A stretch of DNA of 64,000 nt from Chelonoidis abingdonii (lineage: Eukaryota; Chordata; Testudines; Testudinidae). Below are positions 11,081-24,296 of this stretch, piece by piece. A program made the translations under genes and the position numbers. The notes under the pieces were generated by a model, which made no database searches, was not told the origin of the DNA, and saw only the letters and a program-made list of their open reading frames with translations. Every line of letters begins with the position of its first letter. Positions within the stretch are counted from its first letter, which is position 1. The stretch is taken from the NCBI RefSeq assembly GCF_003597395.2, contig NC_133771.1:136673694-136737693 (forward strand), in the 5' to 3' direction.

Positions 11081-11670
11081 GCTGTATTTGAAGGGCTTAG
11101 CTCCGTGACTCCCATTAACTTTAATGGTAATTGCCTACCTACCCAAATAGCTGGGGCACAGTGCTCTGAAAATTCACCCTTACAAAGGTACTTTTTGGAA
11201 TAAGAGTCTTTTAATTTTTGTATGCATATACATGCATGAAGGGCCTATTTCAGCTCTCACTTACACCATTGTGTATTACACCATTGTGACTCCACTGATG
11301 TCAGTGGCATTACCTCAATCTGCTCCACCGAATATGAAAGGAGAATGAGGCCCACTCAATATAAATAAATCATTGACATGTGATGGAAACAATATCCAGT
11401 AGATTCCACTCCAAGCAGAGAATACAGGTTAAATCTTGTTTCTAAAACAAATCTACTATGGCTCGTGCTATCATCAGCTAAGTCAGAGACAACTGGATTT
11501 CTGATTACTACTCTTTCCCTGAACCAATATGTTAGCTCCATTCCTCCCTCCCTCAGTGAAGGTTTCATCCTACACCTCTTAGAAATGCAAAATTGGACCC
11601 TAAGTTTCTGTGTCGCTTCATATCCCCCATTCCCTTGCAATGGATTCCAGTGGGCTTAATGCTTATTATT
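11081..11670. other. Unassigned intergenic DNA
   Basis: Nothing recognised except a small fragment near 11260-11330 resembling the short palindromic 'CACTGATGTCAGTGG' element. Confidence 0.5.
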
Positions 11671-11674
11671 AAAG

Positions 11675-11815
11675 CAGTCATGGATTGTGCTCAGGGCTGG
11701 GACTCAGCCACCCTGTGGTGTTCCTTATTCTACCTCAGAGCTGTTGTGACCTTGGGCAAGTCTTGCCACCAATCTGTGTCTCAGTTACATCATAATACTT
11801 ACACATTAATGCTGA
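11675..11815 (+). mobile_element. MIR-like SINE fragment
   Basis: Plus-strand core 'gttgtgaccttgggcaagtc' followed by 'tgtgtctcagttac'. Head and tail are degraded. Confidence 0.7.
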
Positions 11816-12481
11816 GGAGTAACAGACAATCCTGAAGTACTATCACAATAGGAGAAGGCTCTTAGCATACAACATTTAAGACACTCAGGCTTGGATCTAC
11901 ATTAAGATTTTTTAGAAAAAATTGCTTATTGTTGGTAATGCCAATTTCCAGTGGTGATAGCTGTGGGATATTGAGGATTGTGTTGGAATTGCAAGCTATC
12001 ACTTTAAGAGTGTGGGAGAGATGGTTCCTGCTCTTATTGCAGTCTAGGAGAGCTATAGCAAAGCAGGCAAGGAGAATCAGTTTGCAAAGTGCCAGTTTAA
12101 AGCAAAGTAGGAGGGGTGAGTTGTGTCTCACTGCCTTAGGGAGCAGCCTGTTTTCTCTGTCTCTGCTTTGGGATTCTTCTGTGTTATCAAGTTGGTTTAC
12201 ATTGCAATTTATGTTTTATCTAATTTCATGAACATAACAGTAGCAGTGATACGGGCAGTAGCATAGACAAGTCTTCTGTGACTGCTAACATTTTTAACAT
12301 CATGTTAAATGGATGTTATCTAATCCAGCTCGGAGCAGGACCAAAATGTCAGTGGCCACAATAGTCTTATCTGTGCAAGCACTCCACCCATTGACACTAT
12401 GGTGATGACTGCCATAAAAGTACCTATAAATGAAATGCATTTTTAAAAGATTTGATTTCCTGAACCCCTGTATTACATCCT
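11816..12481. other. Unassigned intergenic DNA
   Basis: No gene recognised. About 11889-11940 faintly resembles the end of the MITE family at 9664-9950. Confidence 0.45.
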
Positions 12482-12748
12482 CCTCCTGCAGAGATAGAAT
12501 TTCATAGAGATGAAGTAATGAATATGACTGAAAACATTTCAGGGACTCACCTGCCCAATATTTCTACAGTTACCTAGCAAAAACTAACTATGCACAAGAT
12601 AAATGTTCATGGATCTCTTCATTTCATGGGTGGATTCAAGGAATTTGGTTCTTCTTTCTTTGGCATGCACACACACTCACATTCATTTTCATCCACACAC
12701 TTTCTAACTCATAAACTCATTGTCACACTCTGTCACACACATTTCACC
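12482..12748 (+). repeat. Direct duplication, copy B
   Basis: Second copy of the block at 8457, same orientation, about 4.02 kb downstream. It shares 'agagatgaagtaatgaatat' and 'catttcatgggtggattcaa' exactly and ends in a shorter CA-rich tract. The intervening 4 kb holds a MIR, a MITE and the Penelope-like fragment. Confidence 0.8.
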
Positions 12749-13965
12749 TCTGTGAAAAGTTCCTTCCATTACAAGTTTCTGGCTCACATAATGATGCTGA
12801 GGTTTTGAGATCTGTGCCTGGGAAGCACTCTATAAATGACAGTAATGTTTTATGAGTGGACACTGGCCAAGTTGGACCCATGTCTGACTCAGTCTGACCT
12901 CTCATCTCGAGAAGACCCAGGCTCCTCCTTCTTCTGCCTCTGAGGCAGAGACTGGTGCGTCCCAATTTAAATCCATCACTTCTTTATTCCACTGATTCAG
13001 TTAGGACAGTTGTTTGGGTTGTACGTATCAAGGTTGCATTTTCCCCTTAAAATACACAGCTAGCTCCCATTAACATTAATTGGAGTTACAACATTGCACA
13101 ATCAGTGAGAGAACAGGCCTCTTATATTGTTAATATTTAATGAGAGCTCTGCAAGCTGGGCAAATTTCAGTCGCTCGGCTCGGGTTTCATACAGACTATT
13201 TTCTGCAAACATTATAAATCCACATGGTATCCAGGGAAGTTATTTAGTAATACTGGGCTAAATTCAGAGGCAGGTCTAAGGAAGGCAAAATTGGTGTAAC
13301 ATACCTCTTCCTCTTCCTGCTCTCTCAACATGTAAGTTACACCAACTTCAACTCTCTTAGATTCAGACTTATTTATTTGTATATTTATTTATGTGTACAA
13401 AGAACCATCCAGTGCTCTGGGCTTTGTACAAAATGTATAAACAACTGCACAGGTCAAAAGGACCAAAACATACAGCAGAATCCCCCAAGTGAGGTTACTC
13501 TGACTGCTTGTTACAGTCATATAAAAGACGTAGCGTCAAATTCTTCACTGCAGTAAATCAGCGCAGCTCCATTGAAATCAAGGCTGCTGTGCCAATTTAT
13601 ACCAGCAGAGTATTTGGACAGTTAATTCTTAACTCCCCCTTAATGTCTACCCAGCTCAGGATAGCCTTTCCTGCTCCAGTACCTCTGACAGGCCCCTGAT
13701 TCTCCTCCAGCCATCTATCCTGTAGTGAGACAAATTTAGAGGTGATGTCTAAGAGGTCTAAGAGGCTGTAAGTTACATATTGGTGCTATCTTAAGGGAAT
13801 GGTGTGATTTAACATACTGAGAGTGACAAAAGAAAGTGTAAATTACACTAGTATAGCCTCAGCTTTGAATGTGAACCTAGACACCAAGTTCTGCCCTTAC
13901 TTACATCTCATTGGGGTTACATAGAATGTACATCAAGGAAGAATTTGCCCCATTTGGGTCTCCCT
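12749..13965. other. Unassigned intergenic DNA with traces of short palindromic elements
   Basis: No gene. Segments near 13255, 13530-13615 and 13885-13955 carry 'caaattct...ccattgaaatcaa' style traces of an old palindromic element. Confidence 0.5.
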
Positions 13966-14262
13966 CATAGATTCATAGATTCCAAGGCCAGAAGGGACCA
14001 TTGTGATCGTCTAGTCTGACCTCCTGTGTAGCACAGCTATAGAACTTCCCCACAATCATTCCTAGAGCAGAGCTTTTAGGAAAACGTCCCATCTTGATTT
14101 AAAAATTGTCAGTGACAGAGAATCCTCCACAGCTCTGGGTAAATTGTTCTAGTGGTTAATTATTCTCCCTGTTAAAAATATGTGCCTTATTTTCTGTCTG
14201 AATTTGTCTAGTTTTAATCTCCAATCATTGGATCATGACCAGTCCCTGCTCTCAGACCGTGG
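13966..14262 (-). mobile_element. CR1 LINE 3' end
   Basis: Starts with the reverse-complemented CR1 3' microsatellite ('tcatagattcatagattcc') and continues 'aaggccagaagggaccattg', the standard antisense CR1 3' region. 5'-truncated. Confidence 0.85.
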
Positions 14263-15092
14263 TTTCTCTTAATTTCAATGGGAACTCACATCCAAGAGGA
14301 GAATTGTAACTGAGAGCAGCTTCATGTAAATCTCCAAGGATAGGAGCTGACGCCGACTCTTTTTATGTGCTGTAAGCATGTTTGGAAAGTGGATGTCAAT
14401 TTGACTTTATAAATTAGTAATCTCTCATTCAAGTATCTAGGTATAATCCCCCACCTACCCACCCACCCACAAATAAGAGTCATGGAGATTACCAGTGATG
14501 AGGTTGTCAGAAAGGAAATACAGGGTTTCAGATGATTTCCTGACTCAACTGTGCTGGCATCAGGGGCCAGGATAGTTTTGTTTGGTATCAGATCAACGTT
14601 GAATTGAGGCTGTCCAGATCAAGGAGAACGGTTTAACCAAAAAGCCTGCTGGATATTAAAGATGTGTCTGCCAGTGTCAAGGCATATTCTATCCATAAGC
14701 CAGGGGTTTTGAAAGTTGTCAGTGTGAATCTCAAAGAAATAAGTAAAATGAAAAGCTCCATTCTGACAGCTTATCCGAAATCACCAATACTTCAGTCTCC
14801 ATGTTGTTCTGAAAACATAGCTTCCAGGCATTTTTAAGGAGCAATGAGAAAGCCTCAAAAGTTTCAGAGGTTGGTTTGGTTCAGATAAGAATCCAGAATG
14901 CAAAATATTTGCATGACCTATCTGAGCCTCTTGGATCTGCAAAACTACATGGAATAAGAATAAACTTTGCCATGAGATTTCTAGTACTGCTTGCTCCCAG
15001 GCATGCAGGAAATACCACAAGAAAAGCATTTCTCACGGAATCTTGCATGTACCAAGCCACAAAGTTTGATTGCAAATCTGGATCTGAACAAC
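14263..15092. other. Unassigned intergenic DNA
   Basis: Contains a CCCA-rich short tract near 14450-14470. Nothing else recognised. Confidence 0.5.
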
Positions 15093-15536
15093 TGTGACAG
15101 GGCATGCCTACCGTACCCCTGCCTCTTCCATGAATAGGTCGCTCGGATCTTCTTACTTGAGAACACCAGCATGTATTTTGTTTATAGTGTCTCAGTTCCT
15201 CCCACAATACGTATCAGCACATCTACACCTTTGCACTGTTTTCCAGCTTTCTGGCCCATTCTCCTAGGCAGGGTGGGGTTGAGGTATCTCTATTCAAGGA
15301 ACACTCCTTGTCAAGATTCCTAGCCTTCTCTCTCTGCCTGCTTCTTCCTCAAGCATTTCCTTCCTCTGTTCTTTTTAAACTCGTTAATGGGCTAATTAGC
15401 TCATTGACTTCCTAACTCCAGTCTGGCCAGGTAATCAGGCATACCCCGACCAATTAGGCCTTCTCCGGAGAATGCAGTTGGTGCTAACAGTGACCAGAGT
15501 GCTGGCTCAAGCTCTGTCTCTCAGCATTCTGTCACA
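15093..15536. mobile_element. Solo LTR (444 bp) with perfect 5-bp target duplication
   Basis: The block begins TGTGACAG and ends CTGTCACA, an 8-bp terminal inverted repeat of the TG...CA type. It is flanked on both sides by ACAAC (15088-15092 and 15537-15541). No internal retroviral or retrotransposon genes adjoin it, so it is a solo LTR left by recombination. Minus-strand TATA-like motifs suggest minus orientation, but this is not certain. Confidence 0.85.
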
Positions 15537-16354
15537 ACAACTCGAATGCTTTGGAGGTGTTGAGACCTAGGCCTTGGTTCAAACACATCTCCGATTTGGT
15601 ATGAACCAGAAAGTGGCATGGCAGAGGTGAGCAAAAATAAATATAATGGGGTAGGACAATAACCAAATATTGCACAATCTTCTATGTGTGGGTCCAGTCA
15701 CAGGGATACCAACTGCCAGCTCTATGGGTCTTCCCTGTGGGCTGCAGTTTTCAGATCCTCCTCTGGCTCTACGGGACAAACCTGTCAGTCTGTGGAGAAA
15801 ACCCTTCCAATTGGCTGCCCTTCCCCGCTTCACTTTTTGAGGACGGGCAGCCAATCAGAGCTTCTCCATGTGATGAGGGGCTTTTTCCCCTCTCAGCTCA
15901 TGGAGTGGGCAGCACTCTCATCTGCCAGCCTACCTGGAGTGCTTGGGATGCCCTCCGTCCTCTGGCTCCCCGCTGACTCTGCAACTCTTCTTCTCCTTAC
16001 TGCCCCTCTCCTGGGGCTTTATGGATGGCGATGAGGGGGCGAGAAAACTCCCCCTGGCCTCCCCACATCTGGGGGTTTGAGAGACTATTGGCTCCCCCAC
16101 TCCTCCTCCACCTCACGCAGCAGCAGCAGAAGGGAAGGGAGGGAGCAGAGTGGCTGGGGGAGAAGCAGCATCTCAGCACTAAGGGGTGCCATAGAAATGG
16201 CAACAGCAGCAAAGTCTGCAGGGATGTATTTGGGCAGAACGGGAAGTGGGGAGCTAAAAGGAGTGTAGGAAATGACATGGAAAGGAAGCGGTACCATTCC
16301 TTTTTTTCACTGTTTTGAAAACATGGTCTAATTTGACATGGTCAGTAATACCCA
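15537..16354. other. Unassigned intergenic DNA
   Basis: GC is somewhat raised at 15.8-16.25 kb; no exon or repeat was recognised. Short open frames here overlap on both strands and lack family resemblance. Confidence 0.5.
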
Positions 16355-16590
16355 GCTATTATTATATCACGGTTCCAGGTCCCCTTTGTGCTAGACACTG
16401 TAAAAACACAGAGCAAGAGCCCCCGAGGGTTTGCAGTCGAACCAGAGAAGACAGATGAAGGATGGGAGGGAAAACAGGCACAGAGAGGTGAAGCGATTTG
16501 CCACACAGCAGGTTAGTGGCAGAGTCACGAGCCGAACTCAGGGCTCCCAGTTCAGTGCCCTTGCCACTCAATCACACTGCTCTTTCAAAG
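16355..16590 (-). mobile_element. MIR-like SINE with extended 3' region
   Basis: In antisense it shows 'tgtgctagacactgtaaaaacacag', 'gcacagagaggtgaagcgat' and a final tRNA-like head 'cagttcagtgcccttgccactcaatcaca'. Nearly complete. Confidence 0.8.
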
Positions 16591-18580
16591 CATGTTTTTC
16601 AGCTGGTGTTAAAAACATATCTTTCTGCATGGACAAGGTGCTCGCCCTGTGGAAACCGTTGTTGTCAGCTGCCACTGTAAGTAATCATAAAAATATGTAC
16701 TGCAGTATGAAGCTTTGATGTGGAAATGGGGTTTAAAGAAGTTTCACTGACAGGATAATGCAGGCAGCTTTTAAGTAGAGTTTCAAACTGATCTTAATAC
16801 TCCACTTGATAAATGTCTGGTTTTGAACTTTTCTAAGTCATTAAGGTTTCACATGAAGAATAACAACCTCTTATGAACTAAATTCTTACTGTTCTGGGGT
16901 TTCTCTTAGGAGGAAAAAAAAGACCGAAGTAGAAAAGAAACCAAGAACTATATCTGGTTCCATTGCCACCATTAAATACCACCATATACCATTTACACTG
17001 TACCAGAAACCAGTGGTGAGACACTGACTGATTTCCTCTGAATCCCTCTCTAACTTCTTTCTCAAGCAATAATAGTAACAAGTGAATCTCACAGTGCACA
17101 GAAGTTTGGTTACACTTAGCCCCCATCTATCCATCCCTCCATCCACATATGTATGCCTTTCTGAAACAGAACCAAATCTTTAAGTTTTCCCTTTGTCTTC
17201 ACATCCCCTTGTTCCTCCTCTCAACCCATATCCTTCTTGCTTTCCTCAGCCTCCTCTAACCTGGGGACTCCTAGTTTAAGAAGAGGGATAATAATAAATA
17301 ATAAAATAAAATAAATAAATTGCCTGAATTACCTCAGCTCCAAGGGAAGGCCAGAGGCTCCTACCATAAGGACAGACTGAAGGAACTGGGAACAGAGCTC
17401 AGAGGGCAGGCTTCAGAGGAACCCCAAAGCCAGAAGCACGGTGTGTTTATTTGGAACTTTTATGGGCTATGGTTATTGAATTAAGAGGGCCTGAAGTGGA
17501 GTTACTGGCTTCCTGAAAGGGAAACTGAGGCAGGGCTTGCCTGCTGTGCCACACTAGATAGGAAGGAACATGCTGGGGTGACTTCCATGTCACCACATTT
17601 CTCTAAAATCCATCTGCATACTCAGAATGTCTCGGAAATTGCTATCCCTCATCAGGGCCCAGGGTAGGGTTAGTGGTTCGAATCTGAGGTCGTTTGACCA
17701 AGCGGTTCATGAGGTACATTGCCTGGATAAAAGGATCTGTCCGTAAGATTATCCTGTAGAATTCTAATTGTAGTCTGCTGTTTTTTATCCACTTCATTTG
17801 CATCTTTTTATAATCCCAGAACTATGCATGTATTCCAAATATATCCTCAGCCAGCCTTTGTGCGCTGCCAGTGCGGTTTCCTCTGACCTATATTCAGTGC
17901 TTCTAGTTAAGCGTCCTAAAATTTTATTGGCTTTGTCTTTTTCTTGCTAGGCAGATTTTTGGGGGCAGTGCTTACCTCGGTGTCTGCCAGCGTGTAGTCC
18001 AATTGGCTCAGTTACCAATGATTCAATTCCTTAGTGTAGAAACGGGAATCTTTTCAAAAGCATCCAAGTCTCCGTTTCAGAATAAGCTAGGTACTTAGGG
18101 TCCTGAATCCCACTGATTTTCAATGAGCCTTGGGCTCATAAGTCCCATTTTCAGATGTGACTTATGCACTTAGATGCTCTGGAAAATTTTATCCACAGCT
18201 TTTTTCCAGGCAGTTATGTACATTGGGGTGTGGAGAGAGGGGGACTTAATTCTATGTCAGTCTTAACCTCTTGGGCAATCTTCCTTTGATTCTCCACCTT
18301 GACTTGTCTTAGCACACTTTAAAAAGCTTGCTCTGCATCTTGTAATCTTTCCAGGTCTCCTGTAGTCTATTGCCAGATGTTTTATACCATGCTTCACCCA
18401 CGTACACCCCTTCCTTACTCTTGATTGTAGATGGTGTACAAGGGTCATCTGCTGAGCACACACGTAGCTATCTTTGAATTCTTTCCCTTTTCTATTCTAT
18501 GGCCCTGCTGGTTGTGTTTGTGTAATCTGCTGTTCAGTATGCATTGCATGTACACCTCTGTCCTTGAGCCACAGAAGGTG
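16591..18580. other. Unassigned intergenic DNA with an (AATA)n-like tract
   Basis: An A/T microsatellite is at about 17287-17322. No gene or structured repeat recognised. Confidence 0.5.
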
Positions 18581-18736
18581 AGGGTATGTCTATCTACACA
18601 GTGCTTGGAGCCCATGGGGGTGAGCCTTCAGGCTGGGTCAAAAGACTCAGGTTAGTGGGGCTCATGCTAGAGTTCTAAAAATAGCTGTGCAGCCAGAGCT
18701 TTGAAGTTTCAGCTCAGGCTTTGATGAGCATCCCCC
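18581..18736. mobile_element. Palindromic MITE fragment
   Basis: Starts AGGGTATGTCTATCTACACAG and contains 'ctaaaaatagctgtgcagcc', a common turtle/crocodilian MITE. The other end is missing. Confidence 0.55.
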
Positions 18737-20737
18737 TCACCCCAAGTGTCTTCAGCAAGATGCCAAGTTATAAGCATTACATCATCAGGGAATCTCAGTG
18801 GATGATCATCACCCGAGAGAGATGTCAGAGTTACTAACTTTATAGAATTAACCCAATCATGGGTGTCACATGCCTTTTGCTGTTTCATAACCTCTGATTG
18901 CCCCTGTGTTCAAGCATTTGTTCAGCTGAAATTCACCATCCTTCATTTACTTTCCATTTTTTGTCTCACCTTCATGCTACTTACATACCTAGTGACATTT
19001 ATGGTGACTGTTGCTGCCTCTACCTTCAGTCACATCTTCTGTGCTATTCAGAGGACAAAATGCTCCCCTCTGAGTCCTGAGTAGATTTCTATTGTGTGTT
19101 CTACACTCCTAGCACACATGATGTTCCCACTCATGGCAATGGACATTATGGTTTGGAGAGGGGACTCTTGCCCTAAGTGAAGACATGCTATGAGTATCCA
19201 AGGGAGGAAAACAGGGGGGCAGCAAACTCCAGAGTTCCTTGTAAATTATCCTCTGGAAGGGGGCTGGGGGTGAAGTGGCTTGGGAGCAGGGGGAGTGGCT
19301 CCTGGCCCTGACGATTCTTGGGATCTAGTGACAAGGGAACCCCCATTCCTGAAAACAGCCCAGCACAGCTCCTCTGGCCCCTTCTCTTATGGCTCACTCC
19401 TGTCAGACTCAGGCTGCCACTGAGCAGATGGCACTGATGCAAGTGGAATATAAAGCTTTCTACAAGGGCCAGTCACAGAGCATGAGCTGATGCTGCTGCA
19501 AGCAGCATTCACTTAGGCACAGACAGCCATTGCTTAGCAAGGGAAGAGTGCCAGGGGGAGCTGTTTCTTCCACTCCGACCCCAGCCCCACCCCCAAACCC
19601 TGCAGAGCCAGAACCCCACAGAGATTAAGCAGAGGGGCATCTGCTGGATATCAAGGAGGTGGAGGTGATGATGCTATAGAAATGCAACCCCTCTGCACCC
19701 CATGACCTCCGGGAGATATCCACCCACATGAGAACCTCTGCAACGGCAGAAGTCGAGGGGACAATGCAGGGGAAGGTTCTATATTCTCTCCTTGACATAA
19801 TGTACATGAAGAAGCTACCCTCAGCTAAGTCCAGGTTTTTCTTTATGGTGCACATGCCTCAGTTCTTATCAAGATAGCAAAAACCTCCCTGTACAAATAC
19901 ATTTCCTGCGATAAAGGCTGTGGCACATAGAGTGATGGGAAGAAACTAAGCTTTGTGTCATGGGTCAGAGTTCTGTAAGGCAGCGGATAGTGCCTACTGA
20001 CTCCAGTAGCTATTTCGATACCTCCCATTTTTGTACTTTACACGGTTTTGTCCATTCCTGTTACCCTCTTAATCAGGCAGGCCATAGCGAATTCCTGGTG
20101 CCTTGCTTCATTTTATTAGCTTTGTTCTTGATGCAGAGTGGCTCTACCCCACCCATTCCTACTGTCTCCTAACCATGTATTACACACAGCACAGTCCACC
20201 TCGCCCCTTTCATTCTCTCTGATTTCTAGATTTCACTATGGTATACAGTCTCCCCCAGCTCACAGTTATGCTAACAATGTTACAGTTATTCCCAAGGGGT
20301 AATATTCAATACTTCTCAGTTACCCAGATTTCCATTGTCTTGCGTCTTGCTCTTGTATTCAGATTAGAAAAGTACAGAGCAACATTCTTATTATTCATTC
20401 CTCTTTTCCAATGCTTTTCTGCTTATTTCAATTGCTTCCTGTAGACTAACTCCTGGATACACTCCTTCCCTCCTTGCCTGCTTGTGAGCCTTATCCATGA
20501 AGTTCAATTCTCCCACCTCACAGTTCTGTCTGTCCTTCTAGCCGCTACACTGATGCCTTGGTTTTCAGGTGTGAGATATTGTGGTTAGAGCAGGGATCTG
20601 CAGTCCCCTCTCCTGCCACCTTCACCATGAGGTACTACCTCTCCCTAGCAGATTCTGTCACACTCGCCCCTTCCAGCATCTTCCTCTTCCTCTGGCCACA
20701 GGGACACCACCTGTGACAGATCAGTTTGCACAGCCCC
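18737..20737. other. Unassigned intergenic DNA
   Basis: No gene or repeat recognised in 2 kb. Confidence 0.5.
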
Positions 20738-21012
20738 TAAGGACTGGTCCATGCTTCAAGTTTACTAATATAAAGGGAGTGATTTTTGCTGACATAGTTA
20801 TGCCCCTAAAAGCCTGAATGTAGATCCAGTTATACCAGTGTAAAAGTGCCTTACAGCAGTACAGTTTATTTCAGTTCCTGAACCCAAATAAGCTATATTG
20901 CTATAAGTACTTGTAGACCCATATAACTGTAGCTGCTCTGGGGGTAGGGGAGTTGCCACTTCAGTGATGCTGCCATAGTGAAAGTGCAAAACTGAAGGGT
21001 AGACAAGCCCCC
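20738..21012. mobile_element. Palindromic MITE
   Basis: Ends AAGGACTGGTCCATGCTTCA and GGGTAGACAAGCCCCC are inverted versions of each other. It has the 'ttataccagtgtaaaagtg' interior typical of the family and no coding capacity. Confidence 0.65.
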
Positions 21013-21124
21013 AAGACAGGTTCTGCTTCTGAGAAGGGAACGGAGTCGTCTTCCCTAAGCCAGAGCCCAGGTCAGCAATAATGGAGATGAAGTGCTACTT
21101 TGCTGATGTAGGTAGCTCAACAAT

Positions 21125-21403
21125 AAGGCCTGGTCTACACGTAAAAGTTTTGCTGAGATAGCTATATTGGTTAGGAGTGGGGAAAAAACCCAACCCCCTA
21201 TCTGCTATAGGTAGGCCAGCGAAAAACTCCAGGGTAGTTGCTGTTATGCTGGTATCGCTTATTTTGTGCAGGGAGCTGGTATAAGCTAAATGGCCAAAAG
21301 AACTCTTTTGTTGGTATAAGCTGTGTCTCCATGAGGACGGTTTGCCGGTACAGCTCCCCGATACAGCTATAGCAGCAGACCCTTTCTAGTGTAGACATGG
21401 CCC
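21125..21403. mobile_element. Palindromic MITE, second copy 110 bp away
   Basis: Ends AAGGCCTGGTCTACACGT and AGTGTAGACATGGCCC are inverted. The interior ('gctggtataagct') matches the neighbouring MITE type. Confidence 0.7.
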
Positions 21404-23657
21404 CGCGCTCCCTCCTTGTGCCTAGGGTTTGCTCAGTAATACATCGGGGCTGTGCTCCTGGATCCTCTTTTACCAGCTTTCTTGATCCTCCTCAGCTTCT
21501 CATAGAACTGTGAATCTCCCTGCTGGTTTCACTATGAGGGTTTTTTTCCATCCATAGCATCAAGGGGAACCCCACTCAGCTATCTGAGGGCAAAATATGG
21601 TCCTAAGTGGCCTTATCTTCTTTCTTTTCTCTTTCCTATTGACAGTAATTAAATTCCCCTCTGTTGTCTACAGTTTATTATCCAGGACTTCCTTTCTATT
21701 TTCCCGTCACACAGCCATTCTTCTCAAAATGCTGGAAACGCAAACCTTTCATTCTCTTTCACGCTGTGCAACAACTAAGATGCCAGATGAGTAACTTTGC
21801 TCAGGAGAAACTGAACCAGCCAGCACAAAGTGCACATTGTGCTGTCCCTGGACCTCGATTCAGGAAGCCCTGAGCTTCCATTGTTTGCAGTTCACAGAGT
21901 TCACCTTTGTTTTAGTCTCCTCTTATATTAAAGAAAACAAAGGGAGCAGGGAAAATGAGAAACACGAACATCAAAGAGGCAATAGGTCAGTGAGCCCACA
22001 CACTCTGTACTCACTCGGTATCAGTTGTTGTCCAATCAATCAGCCTCAACAGCCCACGGGAGACTATGTGCCCAACTTACCCAAATTTATTTTCTTTAAT
22101 AACAAAAACCTCCTGTGACTCTGCGGTTAGTGCTGGCACAATGAAAGGCCTGAGATCTGGTCTTTTGCTCCCTAGGGTGTGTTGAGCAATGTAACCATCA
22201 CACTGTTGTTTTCTGCCTACTGTCTGTTTAAATCACTCAGGGACACCACTGTCTGCAGAGGTAGGTAGAATTTGACTCAGTGCAGACTGTCAGATGAGCC
22301 ATACACAGTGTGCTTTCTCTCATGGAGACTCCGACTTCAGTTCTTTCTTGCCTTGCTGTTTTCTGCATTTCGAGAACATCATAATGACTAGGCGTATCTA
22401 TCTGTTATTTTATTTGAAAATCCATTATAATCCCAGGGTTGGGAAAACTGTAGAGGTGACATGATCAGCTCTTAGGAGACAGGATCCCATTGCAGCATAG
22501 GAAGAAACCACACCCAAGTCTCTGTAGTTATCCCTTTGGCCAAAGTAAGAGCAGTGGTGATAGCTTGGCATGTTATGACTCAGGCTACCGCGCAGCCCTT
22601 ATGGCAAGGCACTGAGACTCAACTGAGAGGAACCTAAACTATGGGCTTTATAAGTCATGTCTCCACTGTAGGAATATTCACCCAACACTGACCAAACTCC
22701 CAAAGGCCTCACCTATGTGCTGTGCTCAGTCTAAAATCTGGTGTCTTTTTCGGTTGTGCCTAAGTCACAGAGAGGCATCTGGAGGATGTGTCTCCAGTGT
22801 GTTACTGGAAGGGAGCTCTACTCACCCCTCAGGTGTCAGTGTGATGGGGGTCTTTGAAGGGAAAGTTGGGGGGATCTCTGTGGAGAACAAAGTAAGATCT
22901 CCTAAGGTTGACAGAAAAGTACACTGCTCTTCTAAAAAAAAAACAACCTGAGATTTAAAATCTTATACAGTGAAACTGGATTTTTCCATGGAGCACCCAA
23001 AACCTTCAGAAAACTGGAGAAGAGGTCCCAGCAGACCTGACAGTCAGCTTTCAGGGTCCACTAGGCCCAGATTTCAAAGCCTACAGAGCCAGTATGCCCC
23101 TCTTTAGAGGAAGGCAGTTGGCAAATTCTCTCTTCACATTGCTGTGGGCTCAGCAGCTTTTTTAGACCCAGCCAGCTTAGAAGGGATCATGGTCTATCTA
23201 TCTATGTAGTTATATGGCCCTCCTCATTGGTCCAGAGACATTTATACGGAACACATCACAGGACACCACAGGACACTGTCAATACCACACTGAGTAATTG
23301 AGACCGCTGACCAGGGAAAAAATCCACTTCCTTCCCTGACGAACCAAGGGTCGCACCCCACCTATGTACTTATTCACTACACCTATACTGACTTGGACTC
23401 CTTATACAGTCCATGGGTGGCGTACCCAAGCCCACTTATCCACTGACATTTAAAAACTCTTGCACCCCATCTGGGTCTATGCTGGTTATGTGATATGTAT
23501 GTATCTCTGCATCCTTGCAACTGATACCTGTAATGACTCAAGCCTGACCCCAGATGTACAGTACCTTCCCTCTTAACTTGAGTATATTTAATTTTAACCA
23601 TTAACTTTAATAAAAATTTTAAATCTGAACACCTCTCACTCACTAATGTATTTGTCC
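21404..23657. other. Unassigned intergenic DNA
   Basis: No gene, repeat family or RNA recognised in 2.2 kb, apart from an A-run near 22936. Confidence 0.5.
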
Positions 23658-23822
23658 TCACCACATCCCAAGGACGTAGGGAAGTGCTTTTATCCTTATT
23701 TTACAGAGGAGGAACTGAAGCCCAGAAAAACTGTTATTTGCCCCCAGGAAATCTGTGGCTGTTTCAGGACTTGACCACAAATTTTTTGAGCCCTAGACTA
23801 GGGCCCTACTCACTAGGCCTGA
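23658..23822 (-). mobile_element. MIR-like SINE
   Basis: Antisense MIR core 'tattttacagaggaggaact' and a tRNA-like end 'agactagggccctactcactaggc'. Confidence 0.75.
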
Positions 23823-24296
23823 TGTCTTCATCTTTAAAATGTGCAGGATTACAAAACCATTAGGCAGTAGAGGTGAGCAGGCTTGGGCAATCCAGAGTAC
23901 AATGAGGGAGCAATGTTGGCTGGTATCAACAAGATTCTCTGTAACCCTATGGAACAAACTTCAGTTACCCAGAAGTTCTGGAGTTTGATAAATCAGGATT
24001 GCACTAAATACTAACATCTTCCTCTCAAACCTGGGCAGTATGGCTGGATGGTGTCAACTGCCTTTTCCCTTCAACAGGAGAAGGACCTGAGCCCCATCAT
24101 TGCTCGTCTCTCACAAAATGGCCTCTTAGACTCTTTTGACCTTCCCAGTATTAATGTCTCCCCCAGGGGATCAGCCCTTGCACTCTCCTTCCACTCTATC
24201 ATCAGCTGCCTGATTCAGCAGGAGCAGGAAGTGGATACCTGGGCAATGGAAACCAAATGTCCTAGAAATGGCTCTTTCACTGCATCTTAAAAGCAA
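23823..24296. other. Unassigned intergenic DNA
   Basis: Nothing recognised. Confidence 0.5.
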
